From Buxus sempervirens (taxonomy: Eukaryota; Streptophyta; Magnoliopsida; Buxales; Buxaceae): a stretch of DNA of 64,000 nucleotides. Below are positions 33,034 through 43,824 of this stretch, piece after piece; the first letter of the stretch is position 1; each line of letters begins with the position of its first letter. Both the position numbers and the translations under genes were made by a program. The stretch covers positions 14,074,001-14,138,000 of the forward strand of contig OX387193.1 of assembly GCA_947561395.2 (NCBI GenBank), written 5' to 3'. The notes beneath the pieces are model-generated. The model ran no database searches. It was not told the origin of the DNA and saw only the letters and a list, made by a program, of their open reading frames with translations.

Positions 33034-34900
33034 GCAATTTTTCTTTGATTGAAATCTCTTTGGGATTCCTCAAGTGTTTGGATTTTTCCCTCTCAGGTGG
33101 GTCCATTGGCAGGACCAGTAATCGTTGGGTCAGTCACCTGACGCTCTCATTCAGACTTAGGGAATCGTGCCTCCCGACACTCCCTGTAAGGGTCTCAACA
33201 TTTTTTTGCCTTCAAATAGCATGCCCCATGTAGGGACGAAAGGGATTGTTTTGGTTCAGGGGGTTTCTTTGGCACTGCCCCGCCCTAGCTTTTCCTTGAT
33301 CTCTCTCTTTTTTCTTTTTCCCACCCTTGGTTAGGGGTTGTGGAATGTTTTTCTCATTGGCTCCCTTATTCGGGTTAGGCACCTTGCCCCAGTCCGAGGG
33401 CCCTGTCAATTTCCACAGATCATGATCCAATGATCAGAGAGGACTTATTAGTAGGACGAAATGTAGGCTTTGGTTCTAGCGTTTAGAAATGAAGGATAAA
33501 CAGGCTCCAACCCTATATAGCTTCACTCTATGGGTAACCATTATGTCTAGCCAAAGTCCTTTTCTATCTCCCCTTTTTTTGGTTCTGTCATTGCCAGTTT
33601 GTCCAAGATTCACCGTTACATTCTCTGTAATCAGAAAGGGCTTCACAATAGGACGAAATGTAGGCTGGGTTCAAGGGTCTAGAAGAAATGATAAGAGGGC
33701 TCAAAATTGATGAATGGGGTAAGAGCCATGTCCTGTCCACCTTTCTTGTTAGGACTTGCTTCACCTTTGTTCCCGCAACTTTACACTCAACTTTGCTTAG
33801 CTTCTTCTCCTTTTTTCCATCTTTGTTCTTTTCTTTCTTTCCCTTTCTTCTTGGGTCTTTTGCCCCAATCCTTGATTCTTGCTCACGGGGTTTGCCCCGG
33901 CTTTTGTTGTTTCTTTTTTCTTTCTTCTTTTTTCTTTTCTTTCCAGGGATTGCCCCAATTCTTTCTTTGGATTCTTGTTTTCTGGGGTTCTCCCCATTCC
34001 TCCTTTCTGCCCCCTTTGTTCTTAGGGTGCTTTTCGCTTTGCCCTATCTTCACCTTCATCCTTTTTGTGTCTCCAATTGCACGAAGCTTCATGCCCCAGT
34101 TTTGAAGACAAGACATGGTAGGGTTAGTGAAGGAATTGTTAGGCTCGAAGTGTTTTGCTAGGGTGTCATCTTGTGTCAGATGATTTTTGGAGGAAATCAA
34201 GGACGGCCTTTCATCCTTTTACAGAGAATGTAACACCCACTTATCTTTGCACAATTAACTGGCTCAAGAGCCATTTTCTTCTTTGTTCCTTTTGTTTGTT
34301 TGTTTGTTTTTTTTTTTTTTGACTTTACCCCAGTTTGGGGTGGCTAGAGATAACGTGGGTTAGAAATGAGACGATCAAGCTCAACACGTTTAACTAGCGG
34401 AATTTATTTGAAGTATCTGAGCCGAAAAAAGGCCTCTCATCATTTCATCGAGATCATTGATCCTGGATCATGTTAGTGACCTTCGACTGGTATGGGGCAC
34501 CTTGCCCTTCCTTTTCCTTTTTTTCTCTTCTTTTCTTTTTTTTTTTCTTCTCATATCACAACTTGCCCCTTGTGTTTGGCATGGAAGGGTTCAAATGTGG
34601 TGCTGACGGGGGATCTTTAGGCCATGTCGAGACCCGCACAGTTTGTGCTGTTTGGCACATCTCATTTGTCCAATTTGATTGTTCAGGTTTGTCCCGAAAT
34701 TACGGTCATGCCTTGGTGTGGTCCAACACTTCAATGATTTCCCAAAAGATTTTATAGTCTTGCAAGAAGAAACATGCTATAAAGTTCAAAATTTAAATGA
34801 AAAGAAAGCATGAGCAAAACAGAACATCAAACTATGCAAAAAGGGTGGCCAAGGTAATTGGCGTTCTTGGAATTTAGTTGCATGCCACGGAAGGGAGCTT
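32744..34900 (-). mobile_element. B internal, spacer between ORF2 and the repeat array
   Basis: The spacer holds two copies of the motif TAGGACGAAATGTAGGCT (33452-33469 and 33650-33666) and a pyrimidine-rich part (33780-34010). A GCCCCAG-type phrase recurs, and the region is similar to E (16080-16980). Small ORFs are compositional. Confidence 0.6.
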
Positions 34901-35713
34901 TCAAGTGCTCTTCTTGTCATCATCTTCTCCTTTTCGCGGGAAGATGGCAGGTTCGAATGCTTGAAACGACGCTAACATATCAGAGATGTCTCGTCCTTCG
35001 ATGGACCTTGGCACCTCAAGAAGTTCCTTCATGAATCCTTGATCAATCAGATCTTGAATGTCGTGCCGCAGATCCCAGCACCGGCTTGTGTGGTGCCCTG
35101 GAGTGCCAGAATGGTACTCGCATCGTTCCGCGGCATTGTATCTTCTAGCATTGATCAACCGGGGGTTCGGGGGCCTAATTTGCAGATACCCCTCCTTCAA
35201 CAGCGTCGGTAGTAACTCCACCGTTGTATATGGTAGTGGGGTAAAAACCCTCCTTATTCTAGCCTCCATTTCTTCTTTTGTTCTCCTTGGGAGACCCTCC
35301 GAATCATCCATCAGTTTGTCATGCTGCCCCTTGCCACGGTAGACATTCAGTTTCTTTGTGAGGTGGAGACCATTTGCCGCGACGGCTTTTCCTTTCTTCC
35401 TCTGCATCCGACCATCTGCGACTGTGGGCAGAAGGCTCACTTCTTGTCTGCTCAGGGGTATCTTTTCCTTCATGCTTTTGATCTCTTCTTCAAGGACCCT
35501 TACTCGGGATCGCAGCTCAAAATTTTCTTCTCCTAACGCCTCCCAACATTTGTTCATCGTTTCTTCCTTGATTGTTATTGTCCGTAGTAGGCTCTGTAGA
35601 GAGGCCACTATGCTAGTTATTTGCTGGGCTACATCATGATTTGTGTCGGAGGTATGGTCCATGCTGATTGTTGAAGGGAGTTCCTGCCAGGAGAAACAAA
35701 CATTAGAAATCAA
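34901..35713 (-). CDS. Element B ORF2: coiled coil plus gag-like zinc-knuckle domain
   Basis: 270 codons. A likely 3' splice site (TCTCCTGGCAG, minus strand near 35684) lies inside the N-terminus, so the real start may be Met18 (MDHTSD). Residues about 30-105 are heptad-like and charged (coiled coil). From residue ~160 the sequence repeats the C-terminal part of the upstream gag: FTPLPYTTVELLPTLLKEGY, then CEYHSGTPGHHTSRC, a C-X2-H-X5-H-X4-C knuckle, then DLRHDIQDLIDQG. The gag core (capsid) is absent. It lies 90 bases after the gag stop. By family knowledge the knuckle would bind the element RNA; a separate knuckle-only protein is unusual. No frame break. Confidence 0.7.
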   Translation of the reverse strand: MISNVCFSWQELPSTISMDHTSDTNHDVAQQITSIVASLQSLLRTITIKEETMNKCWEALGEENFELRSRVRVLEEEIKSMKEKIPLSRQEVSLLPTVADGRMQRKKGKAVAANGLHLTKKLNVYRGKGQHDKLMDDSEGLPRRTKEEMEARIRRVFTPLPYTTVELLPTLLKEGYLQIRPPNPRLINARRYNAAERCEYHSGTPGHHTSRCWDLRHDIQDLIDQGFMKELLEVPRSIEGRDISDMLASFQAFEPAIFPRKGEDDDKKST

Positions 35714-35803
35714 AATACCTAAAGTAAAATAACAAGATGCATGATGATTTTTTTTCTTTCTTCTTTTTTTTTTTTTTTTGTTTTTTTTTGTTTGTTTTTT
35801 TTT

Positions 35804-37210
35804 TTAATCCGACAGAGGAACAATTTTGAGTTCCTCGGCTTCAAGAAGATCTTGGACCGCGTGCCGAAGGCCCCAACATCCATCAGTATTGTGGCCTTGT
35901 GCTCCCATGTGGTACTCACAGCTCTTGCTTGGATCATAGCCCTTCATTTTTGATGCCTTAGGATTCGGCGTTGCCAGTTGCAGGTGTCCTTCTCTCAGGA
36001 GCGTTGGCAACAACTCAGCCAGCGTGTACGGAAGCGGAGTGAACTCCCGGTTCTTTCTTTCCTCTTTGGTGAGAGGCCCCCTGAGGCGAGACAGAGCATT
36101 GTTGTTGGAGTGGGAGCTCACGCTTTTTGAGGAAGGGATGTGAAACGGCGCAGAAGGCTGTACACGATTGACTGCGCTTGCGTCGTCATCGTTCTCTTGC
36201 CTTATGCCACTTGAGATTGTTCCATGCAACAAACTCGTCATGGGGCCTCCGAGCTTCTTCATTTTAATTGCATCTTCAATTCTTTTTGCTGCCATGATTA
36301 GGTCAGTGAAGCTTGTAGTGCACTGTCCCAATAGCATTGTAAAGTATGGTTGCCCCAACGAGGATATGAACAGGGTAGTCCACTCTTGTTCGAGAAGAGG
36401 GGGTTGCACCACGTTTGCCAGTTCCATCCACCTCTTAGCATAGTCCCACACAGATTCGCAGTTTCTCTTTGACAGTCTCTGCAGTTCGGTCCTGGTCCGA
36501 ACCACTTGGCTATTTAAGTGGTACCGCTGAATGAACATGGCGGCGAGGTCATTCCATGCCTTAACCTTCTGCTTATCCAGACTTAAGAACCAAGCATATG
36601 CTGCCCCAGTTAGAGACCTTTGGAAGATTTGAACCATAATCTTCTCGTCCTTCGCATATTGGCACATGTCGCCAACATAGGATTGCAAGTGGTTCAATGG
36701 GCAGCCTGTGCCGTTGAACTGGTGCAGTTCAGGGCATCTGAACTTGGCTGGGAACTGGATATCCGAGAAGAAGCAAAGACTTTCTAGCGTAGCCTCGTTC
36801 CGAACAGTGCTTGGTTGAAGCTGCTTCACAAGGTCCTCACGTATGGCGGCCATATGTGCCCTGCTATCTTCCTTTATTGCCGCCAGCTGCAGCATGTGAT
36901 CCTCTTTGATTGCTGCCAATCTTTCCTCCAGCCGGGCTTCCCGTGCCCTATTCCAGTCTAGCTCTTCCTGTCTCAGTTGGATAGGCACAAACGGCTCTTG
37001 CTGTGGAGGAGGGATAGGAACTGGAGCGTCTTGTGGCGGCGGGTGCCCTACCCTGGGTGTTGGCTGAGGTGGTTGCCCCTGTGGGATTTCTGGCATTTGA
37101 ATCCCTGTGGCATGTACCACGGCTGCCTGTGGGCTTGGATCTGTTATGGCCGGCTGTTCGTCGGCCCTTTGCTGTGATGATGATGGAATTGGGGCCTCGG
37201 CGGGATTCAT
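35804..37210 (-). CDS. gag: Element B gag
   Basis: 468 codons, intact. Residues 1-90 are Pro/Gln-rich, then comes a charged helix with a repeated AAIKED motif. The gag core spans about 165-325 (FRCPELHQFNGTGCP, LTGAAYAWF, FIQRYHLN, WMELANVVQPPLLEQEWTTLF). A Ser-rich linker follows, then FTPLPYTLAELLPTLLREGH and the knuckle CEYHMGAQGHNTDGC with C-X2-H-X5-H-X4-C spacing. In the particle, gag packages the element RNA. The start at 37210 is the first Met after an acceptor-like CACAG (minus, near 37222), fitting a spliced leader. No protease or RT follows in any frame. Confidence 0.92.
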   Translation of the reverse strand: MNPAEAPIPSSSQQRADEQPAITDPSPQAAVVHATGIQMPEIPQGQPPQPTPRVGHPPPQDAPVPIPPPQQEPFVPIQLRQEELDWNRAREARLEERLAAIKEDHMLQLAAIKEDSRAHMAAIREDLVKQLQPSTVRNEATLESLCFFSDIQFPAKFRCPELHQFNGTGCPLNHLQSYVGDMCQYAKDEKIMVQIFQRSLTGAAYAWFLSLDKQKVKAWNDLAAMFIQRYHLNSQVVRTRTELQRLSKRNCESVWDYAKRWMELANVVQPPLLEQEWTTLFISSLGQPYFTMLLGQCTTSFTDLIMAAKRIEDAIKMKKLGGPMTSLLHGTISSGIRQENDDDASAVNRVQPSAPFHIPSSKSVSSHSNNNALSRLRGPLTKEERKNREFTPLPYTLAELLPTLLREGHLQLATPNPKASKMKGYDPSKSCEYHMGAQGHNTDGCWGLRHAVQDLLEAEELKIVPLSD

Positions 37211-37239
37211 TGCAGTCCTCTCTCACTGTGAAGGCCAAG

Positions 37240-39562
37240 TTATGAATGGTGCTCTAAATGTGAAATATCCGAACTGTACCTGATTATCAAAAATCTTGAT
37301 CAGTCCCTACTCTAATTATGAACGGGGTGTTATGTGTGACGGGATCATTACACCGTGAGTGATACTCTTGTGCCATGACTGGCAAAACAAATGCAAGGTT
37401 GTTCATGCATGAAAATCACGACCTAACCAAACCACACTGCAAAGAGAGTGTGACAGTGCCCTGGTTGTCCGAAAAGCTCCTAAGACTTGTGAAGTTTAAA
37501 ACCTTGTAACATGGTCTTTCAGAGATCTGAAACTCTAGAAGCCATGCCGTATTTGTCGATTTTCAAAAATTGTGCAACGTGTACTTTACGAGTAGAAATC
37601 CTTGAAAAACCTGTTGCGAGGATGGAACCTTAAAATCCGTGCCCTGATTGGCAGCGACTGTAAAATCCTTTGAAATCGTGCAGCGGCAAGTGAATTATAA
37701 GAATCAGGAAACGCATTCTGGGCAGCTTGCACTGTGCCATGAATGGCATGGAGAATGTATGCCCCAAGATGGGCGATTTAATTTTCGTCTATATGGCTAG
37801 CTCAATATAACCACAAATGACGGTTTATTGCGCATCGCAAGAGATGATGTTTATGTCATGGAAGCCGATTCAATGTAGGCCTGGAGGCCACTTTATTGTG
37901 TGCTTCGAAAAGCAACTTTGATGTACGCCTGGAGGCGATTTGATGTACGCTCGGAGGCGATTTAATGTACGCCCGAAGGCGATTTGATGTATGCCCGAAG
38001 GCGATTTGATATACGCCCAGAGGCGACTTTGGTTTAGGAAATTCTTTTGTGCACTTTTGAAAGCGGTTTGACCAAAAACATTTGCGCAAATGATCTCGAA
38101 GTGCGTGCATTTAATATATAAACAGGCATGTATATAAGCAAAATGAACTCAAATCCTATTACCATCTAGCAAATCTATGTTATTAAACAATCATAAAAAA
38201 CACTCAAAAGTGTGTGCATAGTCCTAAAAAATGGTTGGTGCCTATCAAGGCACGACTCCTAGACATACTTGTGTAAGGAAGCACGTCCAAGTCCCGACTG
38301 GCCTTTTGTCTTTCACCTGTTCTTCCCTCTACTTTGTGGCGTCGGTTCACAGCAACTTTTCAACTTGCCATCGAGGGCGAATTTTTACAAGATATTTACA
38401 AAAACTGCAAATAATTCATCCTTAAGGCTGTTGGGAGCCAAAAGGGAGGATACAAATTGCTTTCAAAGCGGGTAGGCTAAAAATTCCTAGATCTAGGGTT
38501 TAGTGCCCATGTTCTGATCTGGCATCCTTTCATCTGTTTGTCTGATCTGGCCGGATTTCGTCTGCTCTAAAAGACCAATCTGGACTCAAAGTGCTCCCTG
38601 AAGACTCAATGGGTCAAGGCCCACGGCTCTCGGGACTCAATGCATGGATCTGGGGTGGTTCCCCTGATCAAAGTTAGGTTGGCTTCCTAAATTAGGGCTG
38701 AGGTAGCCCCTGATCTAGGGTTCACTCAATTTTGATGTAGAAAGCGGGGGTTGCTGCCCCAAATGGACTCTGGGTTTATTGTTGATTTTACTCCTCTTAT
38801 ATTCATCATTCACAACATTCTCACCCTCGCATGCTCAACGCATAGTTTATTCAGATACGTTAGGTGGGGAAGGATACCCAGCCCGAGACATAAGCCTACA
38901 AGGGTCTGGACCAGTACTGGATCCTCGCGTGCCACGGCAAGAAACCAGTGGTGCTAATGGACTCCAGAAAACTGGGGGGATGGGTTTACCCTGCTTTCCC
39001 CGGCAAGCCACGGGAGCGTAGGTGCTAATACCATCCCAAAGTTCAGTTCATAGGAATCAGAAGGGTAGGCTGCTAGAGAGATCTAGGTTTTGGAAAAGAA
39101 GATGCAATATCCGCTCTCATTCATTCAGGGTCGGATCATTCACGCAATCCCCCTCGTGCGTGTCACCCCACGCAGTTTATCACAAAAGAACGGGAAATAA
39201 AAAATCCATCCACGGTGTGGTGGTGTGCCTGTGTGTGCAGTTGGACTGCATGCTGTGTCTACACAGGTGAGTTTGGTCTAGATTTTGTTGGTAAAGGGAT
39301 TATTACTGTCTCGTATAGTAAGGTGCAGAATTAACACGCAATACGAGGTTCCGGGAGAGTCCCCAGGTAAGTGGGGGGTCACAAGGGACCGCTTAAATCC
39401 CACTTGCCTTAGGCAATTATCGCGTCCCTTTGACAGGACTCCCCAGAACGCGTAATTACGCGTATTCTATATCTTACTAAACGAAGTAGTAAGAAACCCT
39501 AAATATCAACTAAATCCCTTATGCTGACTCATTTAACCAGGGTCCTACTGGGCTGACACTTA
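37240..39562 (-). mobile_element. B leader between the primer site and gag
   Basis: 2.3 kb without a convincing gene. It includes five perfect-length 22-bp repeats (37921-38030) and three TGCC-N6-GGCA words (37371-37384, 37640-37653, 37735-37748). Long leaders are usual in Ogre-type elements and may contain packaging signals. Confidence 0.65.
37921..38030. repeat. 22-bp tandem repeat x5 in the B leader
   Basis: Units begin at 37921, 37943, 37965, 37987 and 38009, built on ATGTACGCCCGAAGGCGATTT with 1-4 changes each. Confidence 0.95.
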
Positions 39563-39580
39563 TCCCCAGTGGAGTCGCCA
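39563..39580 (-). other. Primer binding site of element B
   Basis: TGGCGACTCCACTGGGGA on the minus strand, three bases (GCC) after the 5' LTR end GCGCACA. This form is typical of Tat/Ogre elements primed by an arginine tRNA; the tRNA identity is from family knowledge, not tested. Confidence 0.85.
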
Positions 39581-40669
39581 GGCTGTGCGCTCGTGGGAAA
39601 CGCGGCACGGGGTAATTCGGAGTCGCCACCGCCTGATGGGGTGCAGGCGGACACCTGGGTGCCTAATCCTGTCTATTAGGGCTTTTGGGTCTGCGGCTTG
39701 AGATTCTAAGTCTGTTCTCGGTTGTGGTCCGGGGAAGTCCGTAGACACCCCGGTCCACCCCGTCGGATGACGGGTCCCGTGGGTTCCCTGGTTTGAGTCA
39801 GCTTCCATTGGTCTCACCCGATTCCTAATCCGATATGCAGTTTGGTTAAGTCTGGCGGGACCACCTGAGTGGTGTGGGTCCCTTTAATTGCTTTTATCTT
39901 GTTTAATTAGGTGATCTGGGTCTGGTTGGGTGGGCCCTGTTGGAAGGCCCACGGTATCCTTGGTGGGCTTAGTGAAGCCCGTGTACCCTTGTGGACCTCA
40001 GTCTAGCCTGAGAGGTCCTTTGGGCTTTGGTTAGTTCAATAGATTTTACTTTAAGTTAAGCTTTGAAGATTAAGTGTTTTTCATGCACAAGTGGGCCGGA
40101 CTGGTTTGTGGGCCCCTAAGGTGGGCCCACATGGTGGCCAAGTATTTTTATTAGATTTATCTTTTTAATCTGCCAAAGTGAGCTGGACACTGGGCTTGGG
40201 GCCCGTAGTCCAAATCTGGGCTTGTAAGCCCAAGTTACCAGAAATTAGGGTTTGCACCCTTCCTTGGTTCGGTTGGTGGGCTTTGGCGGGCCCGGTAGGC
40301 CCTTGCCCTTGGTCTCGGCCAAACCACGCAATTCATGCATCAATTTCACATAACAAGGCTCGGGTGGGCCGCATTGGGTTTGGCCCGCCCGGTTCAAATT
40401 GTTCATTTTACTTAAGTTATTTTAATGGCATGCTTTGGTGTTTATTGGGCTTTGTGGGCCCCGTTGGAAGGCCCACTGGAAGTCAAGTTGGATCGGGAGT
40501 CCAAGTCCCATGTCGGGTTTCCGGGTGACCCAGAAACCCTATTGGTTTATCCGGTTTGGTTCGGAAATATCATTCACATTTAGCAATAATCACAGAAAAA
40601 AACACAAGATAGACACTCTGTCAGAGAAAAAAAACTGGCTCATTGTACCAGGTCCAAGGGGAGGGATTT

Positions 40670-41402
40670 ATCAAGGCAAAGGGCATTTTCGGGATTTTTC
40701 AAGGCAAAGGGCATTTTCGGGATCTTTTAAGGTAAAGGGCATTTTAGGGATTTTATTTAAGGTAAAGGGCATTTTCGGGATTTTTCAGGGTAAAGGGCAT
40801 TTTCGGGATTTTATTTAAGGTAAAGGGCATTTTCGGGATTTTTTTAAGGTAAAGGACATTTTCGGAATTTCATTTAAGGTAAAGGGCATTTTCGGGATTT
40901 TTTAAGGTAAAGGGCATTTTCGGGATTTCATTTAAGGTAAAGGGCATTTTCGGGATTTTTCAGGGTAAAGGGCATTTTCGGGATTTTTCAAGGTAAAGGG
41001 CATTTTCGGGATTTCATTTAAGGTAAAGGGCATTTTCGGGATTTTTCAGGGTAAAGGGCATTTTCGGGATTTTATTTAAGGTAAAGGGCATTTTCGGGAT
41101 TTTTCAGGGTAAAGGGCATTTTCGGGATTTTATTTAAGGTAAAGGGCATTTTCGGGATTTTTCAGGGTAAAGGGCATTCTCGGGATTTTATTTAAGGTAA
41201 AGGGCATTTTCGGGATTTTTCAGGGTAAAGGGCATTTTCGGGATTTTATTTAAGGTAAAGGGCATTTTCGGGATTTTTCAAGACAAAGGGTATTTTCGGG
41301 ATATTTCAAGACAAAGGGTATTTTCGGGATTTTTCAGGGTAAAGGGCATTTTCGGGATTTTATTTAAGGTAAAGGGCATTTTCGGGATTTTTTAAGGTAA
41401 AG
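40670..41402. repeat. 29-bp-type minisatellite in the 5' LTR of B
   Basis: About 25 units of the GGTAAAGGGCATTTTCGGGATTT type. Three more units than in the 3' LTR, so the array has changed since integration. Confidence 0.95.
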
Positions 41403-42884
41403 GTGAAGTGGGCGCACCCAAAAATCGAGGTGAGCGCGAGGTGGGCGCATCCAATTTTAGGTGAGCACGAGGTGAGCACGAGGTGAGCGCGAGGTGAGCG
41501 CATCCAATTTTAGGTGAGCACGAGGTGAGCACGAGGTGAGCGCGAGGTGAGCGGACCCAAGCTAGGTGAGCGCGAGCTCAGCGCGAGGTGAGCGTGAGCT
41601 CAGCGCAGGGTGAGCGCGAGATGAGCGCATCCAAATTTAGGTGAGCATGAGGTGCGCGCGAGGTGAGCGCGAGGTGAGCGCGAGATGAGCGCATCCAAAT
41701 TTAGGTGAGCACGAGGTGAGCACGAGGTGAGCGCGAGGTTAGCGGACCGAAGCTAGGTGAGCGCGAGCTCAGCGCGAGGTGAGCGTGAGCTCAGCGCAGA
41801 CCCTGACTCTCTGTTTTTTCTCTCCAAACTCCATTTCCGACTGGTTTTAAGCTCTCTAACTGGTTTCTGGGGATCCTTAGAACCCCAGCAGACCTCTAGC
41901 ATACCTGGAAATTAATCTAACCTAAGTTGTGAGGATCAAACCTCTTTGCAAACCTACAAATCCGAACAAAACACTAACAGAACATAATAAAATCCGGAAA
42001 CAGACACTAACAACACCATGAATTAACAGAACCCGAATAAGGAAGAAGGGAACGGGGGGGCTTTATCGGGATACATTAGATCTTCGCAGGAACATACTCC
42101 TTTAAAATGAAACCAATAACAAAAGCAAGCAGGCAAAATGAATCCGAAGCAGGCAAAAGACCAGATCTGGTCCCGGGAGAGACTTATCTTTCTAAACATG
42201 GCCAAATGAATCTAATCTTAGATATGCTGTGTAAAAAATACAAGAGAGAACATTACCTTGAATGTTTCGAGGCCCTAGAGGGGGGGAAGCATCTCCTTGA
42301 AGCGCAAATGGTTGCCGGAGCAGTTACTCTCCACACCCACAGCGAGGTCTCCTTCGGGTTTGATGAGGAAGAAGAGGAAGAGAGGAACGGGGTCTTCAAA
42401 AGCCGAACAAAGGATGCCGAAAAAGAAACAGGCAACCTTAAAAACTGCCCGGCAAAAAAAAAAAAAAATCTCCAACCACAAGAAGGTCGAACCAAAAAAA
42501 ATGCAGAACCCCCTGCAATGAGGACTCTCGCGGATTTTATAGGCAGGGAAAAGGGGTGCCGCTCACCTTGGCGCCCAGCTCAAGGTGGGCGCAAGCCCGC
42601 TTGCCACGTCCGCGCGAGCGGCATAATGATGAAAATCATTTAATGCCGCCGCTCGCCGGACGTAAAAATCTAAAAAATTCAGATTTAGTCCCTGGCAATT
42701 TTTGATTTAATCCGATATTCTCGGATTTTCACGGATTTAGTCCCTGGGATATTTCGTATGTTTGGATATTTACGGATTTAATCCCCGAGATATTTTCCTG
42801 CGCAACTCGTCACGTGTGCAGCTTTTTGCCACGTGCGCAGATTGCCGGTTTTGCTGCCCGGGAATTTCGTCAGCTCATATTTCC

Positions 42885-43720
42885 TTCATCCGGACTCCGA
42901 TCTGGGCAAACTTAGTTTCATTAGAATCGTATCGGAGCCCTCCATCCCATGACCTAGGGGTAGGCCTCCGGATCGGATTTTAGCAGAAAGTCAACTTTTG
43001 GCTCTGCTCAAGTTTGACTGCCCGCAGAACCTTCATCCGGACCCCGATTCCTGCAAACTTGGTTGCGTTGGAACCGTGTCGAGACTCTCTATCCAATGAC
43101 CTAGGGGTAGGTCTCTGGATCGGATTTTAGCAGAAAGTCAACTTTTGGCTCTGCTCAAGTTTGACCGCCCGCAGAACCTTCATCCGGACCCCGATTCCTG
43201 CAAACTCAGTTGCGTTGGGATCGTATCGAGATTCTCTATCCAATGACCTAGGGGTAGGTCTCTGGATCGGATTTTAGCAGAAAGTTAACTTTTGGCTCTG
43301 CTCAAGTTTGACCGCCCGCAGAACCTTCATCTGGACCCCGATTCCTGCAAACTTAGTTGCGTTGGAATCGTGTCGAGATTCTCTATCCAATGACCTAGGG
43401 GTAGGCCTCTGGATCGGATTTTAGCAGAAAGTCAACTTTTGGCTCTGCTCAGGTTTGACCGCCCGCAGAATGTTCATCCGGACCCCGATTCCTGCAAACT
43501 CAATTGCGTTGGGATCGTGTCGAGATTCTCTATCCAATGATATAAAGCAAGGTACTTGGCACGGAATTCGAGGAAAAGTCAACTCTTGGCTTTTCCTTAA
43601 GTTTGACCGCCCGCCGAACCTTCATCCGGACCCCGATTCCTGCAAACTCAGTTGCGTTGGAACCGTGTCGAGATTCTCTATCCAATGGCATAAAGCGAGG
43701 TGGCCAATTTTCACTTGATC
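42885..43720. repeat. 147-bp tandem array in the 5' LTR of B
   Basis: Six starts spaced 147, 147, 147, 147 and 148 bases. Same unit number as the 3' LTR. Confidence 0.95.
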
Positions 43721-43819
43721 AAAAAGTCAACCTTTCACCCCTTAGGGTTTGACTTTCTGTCCAGGGTTTGCATTTTTGGTTTTTTTTTTTTCTGGGAGCG
43801 CAAAAATGAGGTGCTTACA

Positions 43820-43824
43820 GCCAC
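43820..43824. repeat. Target-site duplication of element B, right
   Basis: GCCAC, identical to 26383-26387. Confidence 0.93.

Larger units (their letters stand above)
26388..43819 (-). mobile_element. Element B: complete non-autonomous Tat/Ogre-type retrotransposon
   Basis: 17,432 bp on the minus strand, bounded by GCCAC duplications. The 5' LTR is 43819-39584 and the 3' LTR is 30498-26388; both start TGTAAGCACC and end GCGCACA. Next to the 5' LTR, after a 3-base spacer, is the primer site TGGCGACTCCACTGGGGA. Next to the 3' LTR is the purine tract GGCAAAGAGGGGCAGC. The ~9-kb interior codes for a gag and a second ORF with a gag-like knuckle, and has no protease, RT, RNase H or integrase, so it must be mobilised by a partner. 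The LTRs differ by few substitutions and by repeat-unit number, so insertion was recent. Confidence 0.96.
39584..43819 (-). mobile_element. 5' LTR of element B
   Basis: 4,236 bp, same order of parts as the 3' LTR: 147-bp array 42885-43720 (units start 42885, 43032, 43179, 43326, 43473, 43621), TATA 42542-42534, donor 42256-42255, GC-rich array 41399-41800, ~25 units of the 29-bp array at 40670-41402, internal TGGCGACTCC at 39628-39619. The 125-bp length excess over the 3' LTR lies mainly in the two short-unit arrays. Confidence 0.95.

Noticed and set aside
33688..34161. 157-codon Phe/Leu-rich ORF resembling a membrane protein
   Set aside because: It comes from a T/C-rich spacer of element B, antisense to it; hydrophobicity follows from TTT/CTT codons.
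36948..37245. Overlapping ORFs on both strands around the start of B gag
   Set aside because: Shadows of the Pro/Gln-rich N-terminus of gag in other frames.
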